Shown: positions 28,124 to 38,784, counted from the first letter of the stretch. The stretch is 64,000 bases of DNA from Hydrogenophaga sp. (GCA_016790705.1 JAEUOT010000051.1:1-64000), one strand, 5' to 3'. The notes: a model not told the origin generated them from the sequence alone. Program-made: numbers and translations.

Positions 28124-29907
28124 GGCTTGACGCGCAGCCTTTGCAGCGTGCCCAGCAAGGTCTCGTTGTCGCTGGCCAGAAGAAGACCCTCGCGCCAGAT
28201 CTTCAGGGCGCGTTCACGATCGCCGGACGTCCAGAGCACCTCGCCGAGATGGGCCGCAATCTCGGCGTCGGGCCGGCGGGCGAAAGCGGTTTCGAGGACA
28301 TCGATGGCGCGTTTGGATTCACCCTGTCGGAACAGGACCCAGCCGAGACTGTCCTGGATGTAGGCGTCCTCGGGGGCCATGGCGACCGCCTTCTCGATCA
28401 GTTGCCGCGCCTCGGTCAGGCGCAGGCCGCGATCGGCCAGCGAGTAGCCCAGGGCGTTGTAGGCCTGGTGCTGGTCCGGGTTGACTTCGATGACTTTTCG
28501 GAGGATGCGCTCCATCTCGTCGATGCGGTCCAGCTTCTCCGCCATCATGGCCTGGTCGTAAAGCATGTCGCTGTCCCTGGGGAAGCGGGCAACGGCCTCG
28601 CCGTACACCTCATAGGCCTTCTGCCAGTCCTTGAAGTCGCGCAGCAGTTGCGCCTCGGCGACGAATTTCAGTCGCGCGTCGTCCGGCCGCCTTTCCGGGT
28701 GATTGCGCAGCAGTGCACGCGCCTTGGCCATCTGCCCCTGGTTGGCGAGCAGGGACGCGCGGCGCATCTGCGCGGCCATGATGTCGTCGGCATTTTCGAT
28801 CCGGTCCAGCCAGGCGCTGGCGGTGGCGTAGTCTTTCTGCCGCTCGGCGATTTGCGCCATCAGCAGGTAGGCCTGGGTCAGGCCACGCGCCGCGCGTTCG
28901 TCGCCCGCCTGTCGCAGCAACGCCATATAGGTCTGCACCGACTGGGTGGCCGCCGGAAGGTGTTTGTCCTGGACCTGCAGCGTGGCCAGCAACAGCCAGG
29001 GCTCGGGGGTGTCAGGCTGTACGCGGGTCAGGTTTTCCAGCAGCGTGCGTGCCTCGGCCTGCCGCTGCATATCGAACAGCAGCCGGGCATACGCCAGCGC
29101 CACCGCATTGTTGCCACCCGCAGTCGGCGGGCTGGCCTTGAGCTGCCCTTTGACAACCGGCTCGGCGCTTGCCTGACCACGTTCGACCAGTTCGATCGCC
29201 AGCAAGGCAGGGAACGGGGAGGCCGGTTCGGCCGAGTGGCCGCTGCGTGCCGATGCCAGGGCTTGCGGCAGTTGATCGGCCAGCAATTCCATGAACCCTA
29301 TCGTTGTCCAGGCGGCTGCGGCGTAGGCGCTATGGCGCAGTGACGGCGTCAGTGCCTCGCGCACCACACGCAGGGCCTCTGCCTTGTCGGGCGCGCGGGC
29401 ATAGATCTGCGGGATCGCGTTGATGGCGTCGTTGCGCGTCAGGGCCGGCGCCTGCTCGACGAGCCGTCTGAGGACCGGCGCGGTTTCGCCTGCGCGGTTG
29501 AGCGCCAGCAGGATCTGCAGTTCGAAGCGGTCGGCGTCCGGAGAGACAGGGATCGCCTGCGACCAGGCGCGGGCAGCGGACAGTGCCGCGTCACCGGAGC
29601 GGGCCTGAAGCGCAATTTCGACAGCGCGCCGAAACAGTTCGGGGTCGTTCTGCTTGCGAGCGGCATCGAGAATCAGCGAATAGCCGGCTCCCGGGTCTCC
29701 GGCCGACACGTTGAGCTCACCCAGAAGCAGCTGATAGAACAGGGGTGCGCTCAGGTTGGAGTTCGTCGGAGCAGGATTGGCTGGCGATGTTTCCTGCGCC
29801 CCTGCGGGCACGACGCCAAGCAGCATCCCCAGTCCCAGAACGCCGGCCAGCAGGCTGTGCAGCGGACGAAGCGGGCCCAAGGTGTGCAGTGTTTTCATCT
29901 GGGTCAT
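28120..29907 (-). CDS. Exported TPR-repeat protein
   Basis: This about 595-residue protein has a signal peptide (cleavage near PAGAQE) and is otherwise a chain of tetratricopeptide repeats. Clear units occur near the C terminus (HQAYNALGYSLADRGLRLTEARQLIEKAVAM and AYIQDSLGWVLFRQGESKRAIDVLETAF). Such proteins scaffold other proteins, here in the periplasm or at the outer membrane; coupling to lolB by a 4-bp overlap supports an envelope role. The ATG at 29907 was chosen; a GTG at 29928 or ATG at 29898 would change only the first residues. It is divergent from mutM, 83 bp away. The exact partner is unknown. Confidence 0.88.
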   Translation of the reverse strand: MTQMKTLHTLGPLRPLHSLLAGVLGLGMLLGVVPAGAQETSPANPAPTNSNLSAPLFYQLLLGELNVSAGDPGAGYSLILDAARKQNDPELFRRAVEIALQARSGDAALSAARAWSQAIPVSPDADRFELQILLALNRAGETAPVLRRLVEQAPALTRNDAINAIPQIYARAPDKAEALRVVREALTPSLRHSAYAAAAWTTIGFMELLADQLPQALASARSGHSAEPASPFPALLAIELVERGQASAEPVVKGQLKASPPTAGGNNAVALAYARLLFDMQRQAEARTLLENLTRVQPDTPEPWLLLATLQVQDKHLPAATQSVQTYMALLRQAGDERAARGLTQAYLLMAQIAERQKDYATASAWLDRIENADDIMAAQMRRASLLANQGQMAKARALLRNHPERRPDDARLKFVAEAQLLRDFKDWQKAYEVYGEAVARFPRDSDMLYDQAMMAEKLDRIDEMERILRKVIEVNPDQHQAYNALGYSLADRGLRLTEARQLIEKAVAMAPEDAYIQDSLGWVLFRQGESKRAIDVLETAFARRPDAEIAAHLGEVLWTSGDRERALKIWREGLLLASDNETLLGTLQRLRVKP

Positions 29908-29990
29908 GATAATGGAACCGTCTGTCACGGCTTGGCTGTGAGTCGTGAGACAGCGCCTGCGTTCCCTTGAAACCCGAGGTTCCGTGCAAG

Positions 29991-30806
29991 ATGCCTGAAT
30001 TGCCTGAGGTAGAGGTCACCCGTCGCAGCTTTGCGGATCGTATCGCCGGTGCCCGCGTCGAGGCCGTCCGGGTGGGCAAGCCGCTGCGATGGCCGCTTGG
30101 GTGTCGGCCCGACGAACTGGTGGGGCGCCACGTGGGTTCGGTCGGACGGCGCGGAAAGTACCTGCTGCTTCACCTGGATCAGGGTGTGCTGCTGATCCAC
30201 CTGGGCATGTCGGGCAGTCTGCAGTTTGCCGCCGCACTGCCCGCGCCGGGTCCGCACGACCACTTCGATCTGTGCACCACTCTGGGCACCCTCCGCTTGC
30301 ACGATCCACGGCGTTTCGGTGCAGTCGTGCATGTGCCCGACCTGGACGACGCCCGGGCGCGCAAGCTGCTGGACGGACTGGGCGTCGAGCCGCTGGAGTC
30401 TGGCTTCGATCCGAAGTTGTTCCACCAGGGCCTTCGCCGCCGGAAAACGAGCATCAAGCAGGTGCTTCTGTCCGGTGACCTCGTGGTGGGCGTTGGCAAC
30501 ATCTATGCGTCCGAGGCCCTTTTTCTGGCAGGAATCCGGCCGACCGTGCGGGCCGACCGGATCGGCTTGGCCCGTGCGAGCCGGCTGCGGGACGCCGTGA
30601 TTGCCGTGCTGCAACGGGCGCTCGCCTTGGGCGGCAGCACGCTGAAGGACTTTTCCGCGGCCGATGGCCAGAGCGGGTATTTCCAGATGGATGCGATGGT
30701 CTACGGTCGCGAGGGGCTGCCCTGCCGCCAGTGCGGTACCCCGGTGCGCCTGTTGCGCCAGGGTCAGCGCGCCAGCTATTTCTGCTCCTCATGCCAGAAG
30801 GCCTGA
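29991..30806 (+). CDS. mutM: Formamidopyrimidine-DNA glycosylase
   Basis: This 271-residue glycosylase/AP-lyase removes 8-oxoguanine and formamidopyrimidines from DNA. The catalytic N terminus [12 protein letters not shown] is intact (P1 after Met removal and E2), the lysine of GKYLLLHL is present, [10 protein letters not shown] follows, and the C-terminal zinc finger is C-x2-C-x16-C-x2-C ([20 protein letters not shown] then CSSC). It starts the run mutM, dynamin-like GTPase, mutY on the rightward strand. Confidence 0.97.
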   Translation: MPELPEVEVTRRSFADRIAGARVEAVRVGKPLRWPLGCRPDELVGRHVGSVGRRGKYLLLHLDQGVLLIHLGMSGSLQFAAALPAPGPHDHFDLCTTLGTLRLHDPRRFGAVVHVPDLDDARARKLLDGLGVEPLESGFDPKLFHQGLRRRKTSIKQVLLSGDLVVGVGNIYASEALFLAGIRPTVRADRIGLARASRLRDAVIAVLQRALALGGSTLKDFSAADGQSGYFQMDAMVYGREGLPCRQCGTPVRLLRQGQRASYFCSSCQKA

Positions 30807-30858
30807 GCGACTGTGGTCGCGATGCTATATATTGGCCGGATTCTTAACGGTCCGGCCC

Positions 30859-32802
30859 ATGAGCTTCAATCAGGAACTTGACGACCACGGCGTCTGGCGC
30901 CGCCAGTTTGCGCTTCGGCTCAAGCTGATGTCCGAGTGGCTGCGTGACCACGAGCTGCTGGAAGCCGGCGTGCGTGAGCGGCTCGACCAGTTGCTGGCGC
31001 AGGTTCGCAACGACAAGATCATGGTGGCCTTCGTGGCCGAGTTCTCGCGTGGCAAGTCCGAGTTGATCAACGCCATGTTCTTCGCCGGCTATGGGCGGCG
31101 GATCATGCCGGCCAGCGCAGGTCGGACCACCATGTGTCCCACCGAACTGGGATACGAAGCGGACATTCCGCCCTGTCTGCGGCTGTTGCCGATCGAGACA
31201 CGGTTGCAGTCCAAGTCCCTGCTGGACTGGCGAAACGCTCCCGACAAGTGGGAGCGGGTCGACCTGGACGTCAATGATCCCCAGCAACTGGCCAGGGCCA
31301 TCCAGAAGGTGGCCGAGGTGCGTCGTGTCAGCCGCGCCGAAGCGGCGGCCCTGGGTTTCTGGAACGAAGAACTTCCGGATGACAACCCGCTGGTGGGCGC
31401 GGACGGCCTGATCGAGGTGCCCAAATGGCGCCATGCCCTCATCAACATGGCCCACCCGCTGCTCAAGCAGGGGCTCGTGATCCTGGACACGCCCGGACTC
31501 AACGCCATCGGTGCCGAGCCCGAGCTGACGGTCAGTCTGTTGCCGCAGGCCCATGCGGTCGTGTTCATCCTTGCGGCCGACACCGGCGTGACCAAGTCCG
31601 ATCTCGCGATCTGGCGCCAACACATCGCGGGTCTGCCCGAAGGACAGGCCACCCGCATGGTGGTGCTCAACAAGATCGACACGATGTGGGATGCGCTGAG
31701 CACCCAGGAGCAGGTCCAGTTGCAGATCGCGTCGCAGCGCACCGATTCGGCCGATGTGCTGGGCCTTTCGCCGCTGCAGGTCATACCGGTTTCGGCCCAG
31801 AAGGGCCTGCTGGCCAAGGTGGGGCGTGATGAGAAGCTGCTGGCGGCATCCAACCTGATGGAGCTGGAAACGGCGCTCGGGGTGGATTTGCTGGGTCAGC
31901 GGCGCAAGATCCTGTCGGACGCGGTGGCCAAGGCGGTGCACGCACTGCGACAGGAAACCGGTCAACTGGTGCACACGCGGGCCCGGGATCTGGTCGAACA
32001 GATCCAGGAACTCGAGGGTTTGCGAGGGAAGAACACGGGTGTGATCAAGCAGATGCGGTTGCGCATCGAGCAGGAGCAGGCCGAGTTCGACGCCAGTGGC
32101 GCAAAAATCCAGGCGGTGCGTTCGGTCCATCTTCGTCTGCTCAAGGACCTGTTCGCGATGCTCGGGCATTCGCAGCTCAAGTCCCGGGTGACCGAACTGG
32201 CGCGAGCCCTCAAGCAGCCGGGCATCAAGCTTGGCGTGCGCCGCGCCTATGGCAACACCTTCGAGCAGTTGCGGGCCGATGTCAAACGGGCCGATCAACT
32301 GTCTGCGGAAATCCAGTCGATGCTTGAAGGCAGCTTCAAGGGACTGAATGCGGAGTACGGCTTCTCGCTGCAACCGCCGTCGCCGCCGCAGCTCCAGCAG
32401 TTCCTTCACGACCTGGACCTGATCGAGAAGAGTCACTTGCAGTACCTCAGCCTGGGCAATGCCTTGCGGTTGGCGCAGCCCGAGTTTGGTGAGCGGCTGG
32501 CACGCGCGCTGCTGAGCCGGCTGCGCGTCGTGTATGACACCGCGGTGAATGCGGTGGAACTCTGGAACAAGTCGGCGGCGGCGCAACTGGATGCCCAGTT
32601 GCGTGAGCGGCGCCGCAATTTCGCTCGCCGCATCGAGGCCGTGTCGCGGATCCAGCAGGCCGCGCATGGACTGGACGAGCGCATCCGGGAGTTGCAGCAC
32701 CAGCAGACCGAGTTGAACCTGGTCGATGCCAAGCTGGCTGAGCTGACCGAGCAACTGCTCGCCCCGGCCGACGCACTCTCAGAAGAAGTCGCCGAGGCAT
32801 GA
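30859..32802 (+). CDS. Dynamin-family GTPase
   Basis: This 647-residue protein has an N-terminal dynamin-type GTPase domain: the P-loop FSRGKSELINA (residues 62-72), switch-I threonines in GRTTMCPTE (about 89-97), DTPGLN for G3 and LNKIDTMWD for G4. The GTPase region includes a large insertion between switch I and G3 (residues 105-205). From about 320 onward it is mostly helical, with coiled-coil-like stretches, as expected of a stalk/helical bundle. There is no membrane span. The E. coli relative CrfC is a dynamin-family protein acting at replication clamps; whether this protein is of that type is open. It starts 52 bp after mutM and overlaps mutY by 4 bp (ATGA). Confidence 0.9.
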   Translation: MSFNQELDDHGVWRRQFALRLKLMSEWLRDHELLEAGVRERLDQLLAQVRNDKIMVAFVAEFSRGKSELINAMFFAGYGRRIMPASAGRTTMCPTELGYEADIPPCLRLLPIETRLQSKSLLDWRNAPDKWERVDLDVNDPQQLARAIQKVAEVRRVSRAEAAALGFWNEELPDDNPLVGADGLIEVPKWRHALINMAHPLLKQGLVILDTPGLNAIGAEPELTVSLLPQAHAVVFILAADTGVTKSDLAIWRQHIAGLPEGQATRMVVLNKIDTMWDALSTQEQVQLQIASQRTDSADVLGLSPLQVIPVSAQKGLLAKVGRDEKLLAASNLMELETALGVDLLGQRRKILSDAVAKAVHALRQETGQLVHTRARDLVEQIQELEGLRGKNTGVIKQMRLRIEQEQAEFDASGAKIQAVRSVHLRLLKDLFAMLGHSQLKSRVTELARALKQPGIKLGVRRAYGNTFEQLRADVKRADQLSAEIQSMLEGSFKGLNAEYGFSLQPPSPPQLQQFLHDLDLIEKSHLQYLSLGNALRLAQPEFGERLARALLSRLRVVYDTAVNAVELWNKSAAAQLDAQLRERRRNFARRIEAVSRIQQAAHGLDERIRELQHQQTELNLVDAKLAELTEQLLAPADALSEEVAEA

Positions 32803-33869
32803 GCCCTCGCGCCAATGCAGACCGCCGTTTTGCGGCGGCTCTGATCCGCTGGCAGCGCCAGCATGGTCGTCATGACCTCCCCTGGCAGGGTACGCGTGAC
32901 CCCTACCGCGTCTGGTTGTCGGAGATCATGCTGCAGCAGACTCAGGTCTCGACCGTGCTGGGTTACTACGACCGGTTCCTGACGCGCTTTCCGGACGTTC
33001 ATGCACTGGCGGCTGCGACGCCGGATGACGTGATGGCGCTGTGGAGCGGTCTGGGCTATTACAGCCGGGCGCGCAACCTGCACCGCTGCGCGCAGACGGT
33101 GGTGGAGGTGCACGGCGGTGTCTTCCCGGGCACCGCAGCGGAACTCGAACGCCTGCCGGGTATTGGTGCGTCCACCGCTGCGGCGATCGCGGCGTTCTGT
33201 TTCGGCGAGCGCATCTCCATCGTGGACGGCAACGTGCGGCGCGTGCTCGGCCGCCTGCTGGCCTTCGAGGGGGACCTGTCGTCGGCAGCCGCGCAGCGTG
33301 AGCTCTGGGCGCGGGCGCAGGCGCTGTTGCCAGTGGCCCCGTCACACGCGGACATGGTCGCCTACACGCAGGGGCTGATGGATCTCGGCGCCGGGTTGTG
33401 CGCGCGCTCCCGCCCCGAATGCGGCCGATGCCCGGCGGCAGACCTCTGTCTCGCGCACCGCCAGGGTCTTGAGGACCGTTATCCGGTCAAGTCGCGGCGC
33501 GCGATACGGCGTCACGAAAGCTGGTGGCTGCTGGTGCTGAGGTCATCCGCTGCCGAGGGGGCTCGAATCTGGCTTGAACGGCGACCGGCACGGGGCATCT
33601 GGGCGGGTCTGCACTGCGTGCCGGTGACCCTTGACGAACCGGCCGCATTGGCCCTGGCCGGACCCGCCGCCGACACGGCGCAGCCGCTGCCGTCCTTCAC
33701 ACACGCGCTGACCCACAAGGAGTTGCGGTTGCAGCCTTTGCTGGTGGATGGTGTTCCTGAGGCGACGTACGCCCATCTGCAGGACGGGGCCTGGGTCGCT
33801 CCAGACGATCTCGAGAAGATCGGACTGCCCGCGCCGGTGCGCAGCCTGCTGACCCAACTGGCGGGCTGA
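32799..33869 (+). CDS. mutY: A/G-specific adenine DNA glycosylase
   Basis: This 356-residue glycosylase removes adenine mispaired with 8-oxoguanine. Landmarks are HGRHDLPWQGTRDPYRVWLSEIMLQQTQV with the catalytic Glu, the helix-hairpin-helix LPGIGASTAAAIAAFCFG with SIVDGNVRRVLGR after it, and the [4Fe-4S] loop CARSRPECGRCPAADLC. The C-terminal third is the NUDIX-like 8-oxoG-recognition domain. It overlaps the dynamin gene by 4 bp, so the two are translationally coupled. Confidence 0.97.
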   Translation: MSPRANADRRFAAALIRWQRQHGRHDLPWQGTRDPYRVWLSEIMLQQTQVSTVLGYYDRFLTRFPDVHALAAATPDDVMALWSGLGYYSRARNLHRCAQTVVEVHGGVFPGTAAELERLPGIGASTAAAIAAFCFGERISIVDGNVRRVLGRLLAFEGDLSSAAAQRELWARAQALLPVAPSHADMVAYTQGLMDLGAGLCARSRPECGRCPAADLCLAHRQGLEDRYPVKSRRAIRRHESWWLLVLRSSAAEGARIWLERRPARGIWAGLHCVPVTLDEPAALALAGPAADTAQPLPSFTHALTHKELRLQPLLVDGVPEATYAHLQDGAWVAPDDLEKIGLPAPVRSLLTQLAG

Positions 33870-33878
33870 ACCGCAGGC

Positions 33879-34823
33879 TCAGGGCGCCGCGGAGGGCGCA
33901 GGGCGGGCGGTGACCGGCTGGCTGTCCAGTTCGCGGTGCCTCAGGCGCGTGGTCCAGGTGTTTGCGAAGGCCTTGGCCAGTTGCTCGACCAGATAGACAG
34001 AGCGGTGTTGGCCGCCCGTGCAGCCGATGGCCACGGTCACATAGCTGCGGTGGTCGTTGAGCATGTGGGGCAGCCAATGGCGCAGGAAGGCGTCGATCTG
34101 CTGCTGCATCTGCCGGACCTCCTCGTGCGCTGCCAGGAAGCCGGCGACCGCTGGATCCCGCCCGGTCTGGGGGCGCAGGGCGGCCTCGTAGTGTGGGTTG
34201 GGCAGCATGCGCACATCGAACACGAAGTCGGCATCCATCGGCAGGCCGCGCTTGAAGGCGAACGACTCGAACACCAGCGTCAACGGCGCCTGCTGAACCC
34301 CCAGCAGGTCCTTGATCTGGCTGCGCAACTGGGCCGCGCGGATCAGGCTGGTGTCCAGCACCAGCGCGTGCTCCCGCAGCTCGGACAGGAGTTCGCGCTC
34401 GTACTCGATGGCGTCGGTCAGCGCGCGGTGCTCGTCCGTGCTGGCCGTATGCAGTGACAGCGGGTGACGCCTGCGCGTTTCCGAGAACCGGCGAACCAGG
34501 GTGTCGGTGGTCGCATCGAGGAAGACGGTGGTCAGGTGGATGTCCTGGCCGGCCTGGTGACGGATCGCCGCCAGTCGTGCCGGCAGGCCGGGCAGGGAGG
34601 CCGCGCTGCGCACGTCCATCGCAATGGCGACCTTGCTGGCCCGATGGCTCTGCTCCAGGGCGATGAAGGATGCCAACAGCTCAGGCGGCAGGTTGTCGAC
34701 GCAGTAGTAGCCGAGATCCTCCAGCGCTGTCAGTGCGATGGATTTTCCCGAGCCGGACATGCCGGTGATCAGCACCAACTCGATGGTCCCCGGCCAGGGT
34801 GAGGGGGGGCGGGAGGTGTTCAT
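33879..34823 (-). CDS. rapZ: RNase adapter protein RapZ
   Basis: This 314-residue protein is the RapZ/YvcJ nucleotide-binding protein that in E. coli guides RNase E to the small RNA GlmZ and so controls glucosamine-6-phosphate synthase. The Walker A motif is [14 protein letters not shown], followed by [16 protein letters not shown]; the C-terminal domain has [19 protein letters not shown] and [19 protein letters not shown]. The ATG at 34823 overlaps the recN stop (ATGA). Its usual companion hprK/ptsN genes are not nearby, so it is expressed here with recN. Confidence 0.95.
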   Translation of the reverse strand: MNTSRPPSPWPGTIELVLITGMSGSGKSIALTALEDLGYYCVDNLPPELLASFIALEQSHRASKVAIAMDVRSAASLPGLPARLAAIRHQAGQDIHLTTVFLDATTDTLVRRFSETRRRHPLSLHTASTDEHRALTDAIEYERELLSELREHALVLDTSLIRAAQLRSQIKDLLGVQQAPLTLVFESFAFKRGLPMDADFVFDVRMLPNPHYEAALRPQTGRDPAVAGFLAAHEEVRQMQQQIDAFLRHWLPHMLNDHRSYVTVAIGCTGGQHRSVYLVEQLAKAFANTWTTRLRHRELDSQPVTARPAPSAAP

Positions 34824-36466
34824 GCCGTGAGCAGTTCTCTGGCGTGGGCGAGCGAGACTTCGGAGCGCTCGTTGCCGCCGAGCATGCGTGCCAGTTCGCG
34901 CACGCGCGCCTCGTGGTCGATCGGCGCCACGGTGCTGTGGGTGGTCGATCCGCTCTGGCGCTTGCTCACCAGCAGATGGTGGTCGCCGCATGCAGCGACC
35001 TGTGGCAGGTGGGTCACGGCGAGCACCTGGCGGTCGCGGCCGAGGCGCCGCAGCAACTGACCCACCGTGTGCGCGACGGCGCCACCGATGCCGGAGTCGA
35101 CTTCGTCGAAGATCAGGGTAGGCGCCTGTCCCAGGCGGCTGGTGACCACAGAGATGGCGAGTGCGATGCGGGAGAGTTCACCGCCTGATGCCACCTTGCC
35201 GACGGAGCGGGGCGTGACACCGGCATGACCCGCGACCAGAAACTCGACGTGCTCCCAGCCATGCGCCTGGGGTTCGTCCATCCGCTGAAGGGAAACCTCG
35301 AAGCGGCCCCCCTGCATGCCCAGGGTCTGCATCGCGTCGGTGATGGCCTGCGCCATTGCGGGCGCGGCAGCCTGCCGTTGCTTGCTCAGACGGTTGATTT
35401 CGGCCTCGAACGCGCTCCAGGCACGCCGCTCGGCGACCTTCAGCGCATCCAGGTTCATCGCCTGATCGATCCCTTGCAGCTCGGCCTTCCATCCGGCCAG
35501 CAGCACAGGCAGGTCTTCGGGCGGACGCCGGTAGCGCCGGGCCAGCGACATCCACTGCGACAGCCGCTGATCAAGTTCCTCCAGTCCGGCGGGGTCCAGC
35601 TCGGCATGCCGTGCGTAGTGGTGCAGGCTGTGCACGGAGTCCTGTACCTGTGCGAGCGCCGCCTGCAGCGCCTCGACGGGGCCGGCAAAGGCGGGTTCGA
35701 GATGGGCCTGCGCCTGCAGTGCCCCCAGCGCCCGGTGAATCAGTGAAGCCGCGCTGCTCTCGTCATCGTCGAGCGCGGCGGTGGCATCGCGTGCGGCGTC
35801 CTGCAGCCCTTGCGCGTTGGCCAGCCGGCTGTGCTGGGCGTTGAGTTCTTCCCATTCGCCCTCACGCGGCTGCAGCTTGTCGAGCTCACCGATCTGCCAG
35901 GCCAGTCGTTCGCTTTCCTGCTGGAGACTGTTCTGGCGCTCGGTCGCGCTTTGCAGTGCCTTGCGTTGCTGGCGCCAGCCGGACCACAGCGTCGAAGCGG
36001 TCGAGGTGTCGACGCCTGCATAGGCGTCGAGCAGGCCGCGCACAGCCTCCGCGCGGGTCAGGCTCTGCCACGCGTGCTGGCCGTGGATGTCGACCAGATG
36101 ATCGGCCAGGCTCTTGAGCTGCGTCATGGTCGCGGCACCGCCATTGATCCAGCCGCGGCTGCGACCTTCGGTGTCGACTGTGCGCCGCAACAGCAGGCTG
36201 TCGTCCTCGCTGGCAAAACCCTGCTCGTCGAGCCAGGACCTGACCGAAGCCGGAGTGTCGAATTCGGCGGCGATCTCGCAGCGCACCGCGCCCTCGCGCA
36301 CGACACCACTGTCGGCTCGGGCGCCCAGCGCCAGTTGCAGTGCGTCGATCAGTATCGACTTGCCGGCACCTGTCTCGCCCGTGAGCACGCTGAACCCCTG
36401 GGCCAGATCGAGGTCCAGAGAAGGGACGATGACGAAATCACGCAGCGCAATGCGTCGGAGGCTCAT
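34820..36466 (-). CDS. recN: DNA repair protein RecN
   Basis: This 548-residue SMC-like ATPase acts in repair of double-strand breaks. The N-terminal Walker A is [19 protein letters not shown]; a long coiled-coil arm region covers about residues 150-365; the C-terminal signature is [14 protein letters not shown], followed by the Walker [14 protein letters not shown] and [16 protein letters not shown]. Length is typical for the family. It is read leftward after nadK and overlaps rapZ by 4 bp. Confidence 0.97.
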   Translation of the reverse strand: MSLRRIALRDFVIVPSLDLDLAQGFSVLTGETGAGKSILIDALQLALGARADSGVVREGAVRCEIAAEFDTPASVRSWLDEQGFASEDDSLLLRRTVDTEGRSRGWINGGAATMTQLKSLADHLVDIHGQHAWQSLTRAEAVRGLLDAYAGVDTSTASTLWSGWRQQRKALQSATERQNSLQQESERLAWQIGELDKLQPREGEWEELNAQHSRLANAQGLQDAARDATAALDDDESSAASLIHRALGALQAQAHLEPAFAGPVEALQAALAQVQDSVHSLHHYARHAELDPAGLEELDQRLSQWMSLARRYRRPPEDLPVLLAGWKAELQGIDQAMNLDALKVAERRAWSAFEAEINRLSKQRQAAAPAMAQAITDAMQTLGMQGGRFEVSLQRMDEPQAHGWEHVEFLVAGHAGVTPRSVGKVASGGELSRIALAISVVTSRLGQAPTLIFDEVDSGIGGAVAHTVGQLLRRLGRDRQVLAVTHLPQVAACGDHHLLVSKRQSGSTTHSTVAPIDHEARVRELARMLGGNERSEVSLAHARELLTA

Positions 36467-36514
36467 GGGCGGATCGGAGCAAACGAAAGGAGTTCGCCCG
36501 TATTTTTACCGTTC

Positions 36515-37432
36515 TCAGGCGCCTTCGTTCCAATGCAGCTTCTTGCGCAGGGTGTCGAAGTAGCTCCAGCCCAACGGATGCAGCAGCCGAAGGGTGTGTT
36601 CCGAGCGCCGCACGACGATGCGATCCCCGTGCAGCAGGCTGGTCAGGGACTGCATGTCGAAATTGGCGCTGGCGTCTTTGCCCGAGACGATCTCGACCGC
36701 CACCTCACAGTGGGAAGGAAGGACGATCGGTCGATTGGACAGGGTGTGCGGGGCGATCGGCACCATGATCCAGCCCCCGACAGCGGGATGCAGCAGTGGT
36801 CCGCCAGCCGACAGCGAATAGGCGGTGGAGCCCGTGGACGAGGCGATGATCAGACCATCGGCGCGCTGGTTGGCCACGAAGTGCCCATCAACCTCGACCC
36901 GCAGTTCGATCATGCTGGCCACACCCCCGCGGTTGACCACCACGTCGTTGAGGGCCGTTGCCTCGAACACGCAGCGACCATCGCGCCAGACGCTGGCCGC
37001 CATCAGTGCACGCGGGTCGTCCTCGTATTCACCACGCAGGATGGCGCGCAGGTTGTCCCGGTAAGTCTCCAGCGGGATGTCCGTGATGAAGCCCAGCCGG
37101 CCCTGGTTGATGCCCACGAGCGGGACGCCATACCGCGCAAGCTGACGCCCGATGCCCAGCATGGTGCCGTCGCCGCCCACAACCAGTGCGAGGTCGCTGG
37201 ACTGACCCAGCGCCGGAATGTCCAGCGCCGGATACTGCAGCAGGCCGGTGTTCAGCGCGGTGTCGCGCTCCAGCGAGACCTCACAGCCCTCGTCGTGGAG
37301 GAACTCGGCCAGCTCTTCCACCACCTTTCGCGAACCTGGGGCTTGGTATTTGCCGACCACGGCGACATGGGCGAATTTCAGGTGCTTGCCAGGTGCGGCA
37401 TCCGCTGGGCGGCTGGGGGCGGACTGAATCAT
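36515..37432 (-). CDS. nadK: NAD kinase
   Basis: This 305-residue enzyme phosphorylates NAD to NADP. The conserved [14 protein letters not shown] motif with the catalytic Asp, the [11 protein letters not shown] block, and the substrate region [23 protein letters not shown] are all present. The ATG at 37432 was preferred over an in-frame TTG two codons upstream. It is divergent from hrcA, with 98 bp between starts, and followed by recN: the order hrcA/nadK-recN is widely conserved in beta- and gammaproteobacteria. Confidence 0.97.
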   Translation of the reverse strand: MIQSAPSRPADAAPGKHLKFAHVAVVGKYQAPGSRKVVEELAEFLHDEGCEVSLERDTALNTGLLQYPALDIPALGQSSDLALVVGGDGTMLGIGRQLARYGVPLVGINQGRLGFITDIPLETYRDNLRAILRGEYEDDPRALMAASVWRDGRCVFEATALNDVVVNRGGVASMIELRVEVDGHFVANQRADGLIIASSTGSTAYSLSAGGPLLHPAVGGWIMVPIAPHTLSNRPIVLPSHCEVAVEIVSGKDASANFDMQSLTSLLHGDRIVVRRSEHTLRLLHPLGWSYFDTLRKKLHWNEGA

Positions 37433-37530
37433 GGGCAAATTACAACATAGGCCACGCCGATGCCCGCCCCCCCGGAAACCCTCGGCCGGTATCCGGCGCA
37501 GGGACGGGCACCGGTTCGTAAAATGAGGCC

Positions 37531-38553
37531 ATGCTGGACGACCGCTCCAAACTGCTGCTCAAGACTCTGGTCGAACGTTACATCGCCGATGGTCAACCTG
37601 TGGGCTCGCGCACGCTGGCCAAGGCTGCGGGCATGGAACTGTCGCCCGCAACCATTCGCAATGTGATGAGCGATCTGGAGGAGTTGGGGTTGATTGCCAG
37701 CCCGCACACTTCTGCCGGACGCATTCCGACGGCACGTGGGTATCGGCTGTTCGTCGACACCATGCTCACGGTTCGGCGCGAGGACATCGCGAGTCCGGAA
37801 AACATCAAGGGCGCAGGCATCGAGGCCGGGGCACAGCCGCAGCGGGTGATCAGCCACGCGGCCCAGATGCTCTCCAGCCTGTCGCAGTACGTGGGCGTTG
37901 TCATGGCGCCGCGTCGCGCGTCGGTGTTCCGGCACATCGAATTCCTGAGCTTGTCCGATCGCCGCGTGCTGGTGATCCTCGTCTCGCCCGACGGCGACGT
38001 GCAGAACCGAATCATCCATACACAGTCCAACTTCAGCCAGTCGCAACTGCAGGAAGCGGCCAACTTCCTGAACGCCCATTACGCGGGCCTCACGATGGAG
38101 GAAGTCAGGGGGCGTCTTCGCACCGAGGTCGAGGCGCTGCGCGGTGAGATCGCCTCGCTGATGCAGGCGGCCGTGGACATTGGCGCCGAAACCGGAGCGA
38201 GCCAAGACGAGGTGGTTGTCGCTGGCGAGCGCAACCTGCTGTCGGTGAGCGAGTTTTCGAGCGACATGGGGCACCTTCGCCAACTGTTCGACCTGTTCGA
38301 ACAGAAAACGCAGCTGATCCGCCTGCTGGACGTGTCGTCGCAGGCCGATGGTGTGCGCATCTATATCGGCGGCGAAAGCCACGTGGTCCCGTTCGAGGAC
38401 CTGTCCGTCGTGACGGCGCCGTATGAAGTCGATGGGCAAGTGGTGGGGACGCTGGGCGTCATCGGCCCGCAGCGAATGCCCTATGACCGGATGATCCAGA
38501 TCGTGGATGTGACGGCCAAGCTGGTGAGCAATGCGCTGAGTCACAAGCAGTGA
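37531..38553 (+). CDS. hrcA: Heat-inducible transcription repressor HrcA
   Basis: This 340-residue repressor holds down groESL/dnaK-type heat-shock genes by binding CIRCE elements. The N-terminal winged HTH is [29 protein letters not shown], followed by [19 protein letters not shown], and the C-terminal part has [26 protein letters not shown] saw no CIRCE inverted repeat upstream of hrcA itself, so it does not seem to be self-regulated through that element. It is divergent from nadK and followed by two tRNA genes. Confidence 0.97.
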   Translation: MLDDRSKLLLKTLVERYIADGQPVGSRTLAKAAGMELSPATIRNVMSDLEELGLIASPHTSAGRIPTARGYRLFVDTMLTVRREDIASPENIKGAGIEAGAQPQRVISHAAQMLSSLSQYVGVVMAPRRASVFRHIEFLSLSDRRVLVILVSPDGDVQNRIIHTQSNFSQSQLQEAANFLNAHYAGLTMEEVRGRLRTEVEALRGEIASLMQAAVDIGAETGASQDEVVVAGERNLLSVSEFSSDMGHLRQLFDLFEQKTQLIRLLDVSSQADGVRIYIGGESHVVPFEDLSVVTAPYEVDGQVVGTLGVIGPQRMPYDRMIQIVDVTAKLVSNALSHKQ

Positions 38554-38595
38554 CCGGAGCCGGCTTCTCTTGCCCCCTACAATCCGTGGTTTGCC

Positions 38596-38672
38596 GGGCC
38601 GTTAGCTCAGTTGGTCAGAGCAGAGGACTCATAATCCTTTGGTCGTTGGTTCAAGCCCAACACGGCCTACCA
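38596..38672 (+). tRNA. tRNA with CAU anticodon, probably tRNA-Ile2 (lysidine type)
   Basis: A 77-base cloverleaf with acceptor GGGCCGT / ACGGCCT, anticodon loop CTCATAA giving CAU, and encoded CCA. A CAU anticodon can be elongator tRNA-Met or tRNA-Ile2, in which TilS turns C34 to lysidine. The acceptor has C4-G69 and C5-G68 pairs, reported determinants for TilS in E. coli, and the anticodon-stem/variable-loop sequence GACTCATAATCCTTTGGTC resembles tRNA-Ile2. Automated pipelines would often call it tRNA-Met. Confidence 0.9.
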
Positions 38673-38701
38673 AAAAAATCGTGCTACAATGCAAGGCTTA
38701 C

Positions 38702-38778
38702 GCGGCTGTAGCTCAGCTGGATAGAGTACTTGGCTACGAACCAAGGGGTCGTGGGTTCGATTCCTGCCAGCCGCGCCA
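38702..38778 (+). tRNA. tRNA-Arg (ACG)
   Basis: A 77-base cloverleaf with acceptor GCGGCTG / CAGCCGC, an anticodon loop CTACGAA giving ACG (read as ICG after deamination, for CGU, CGC and CGA), a T arm with GGTTCGATT, and encoded CCA. It starts 29 bp after the CAU tRNA, so the two are probably one transcript. Confidence 0.97.
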
Positions 38779-38784
38779 AAAACG

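Noticed and set aside
37433..37530. A CIRCE element controlling hrcA
   Set aside because: No TTAGCACTC-N9-GAGTGCTAA-like inverted repeat is present in the nadK/hrcA gap.
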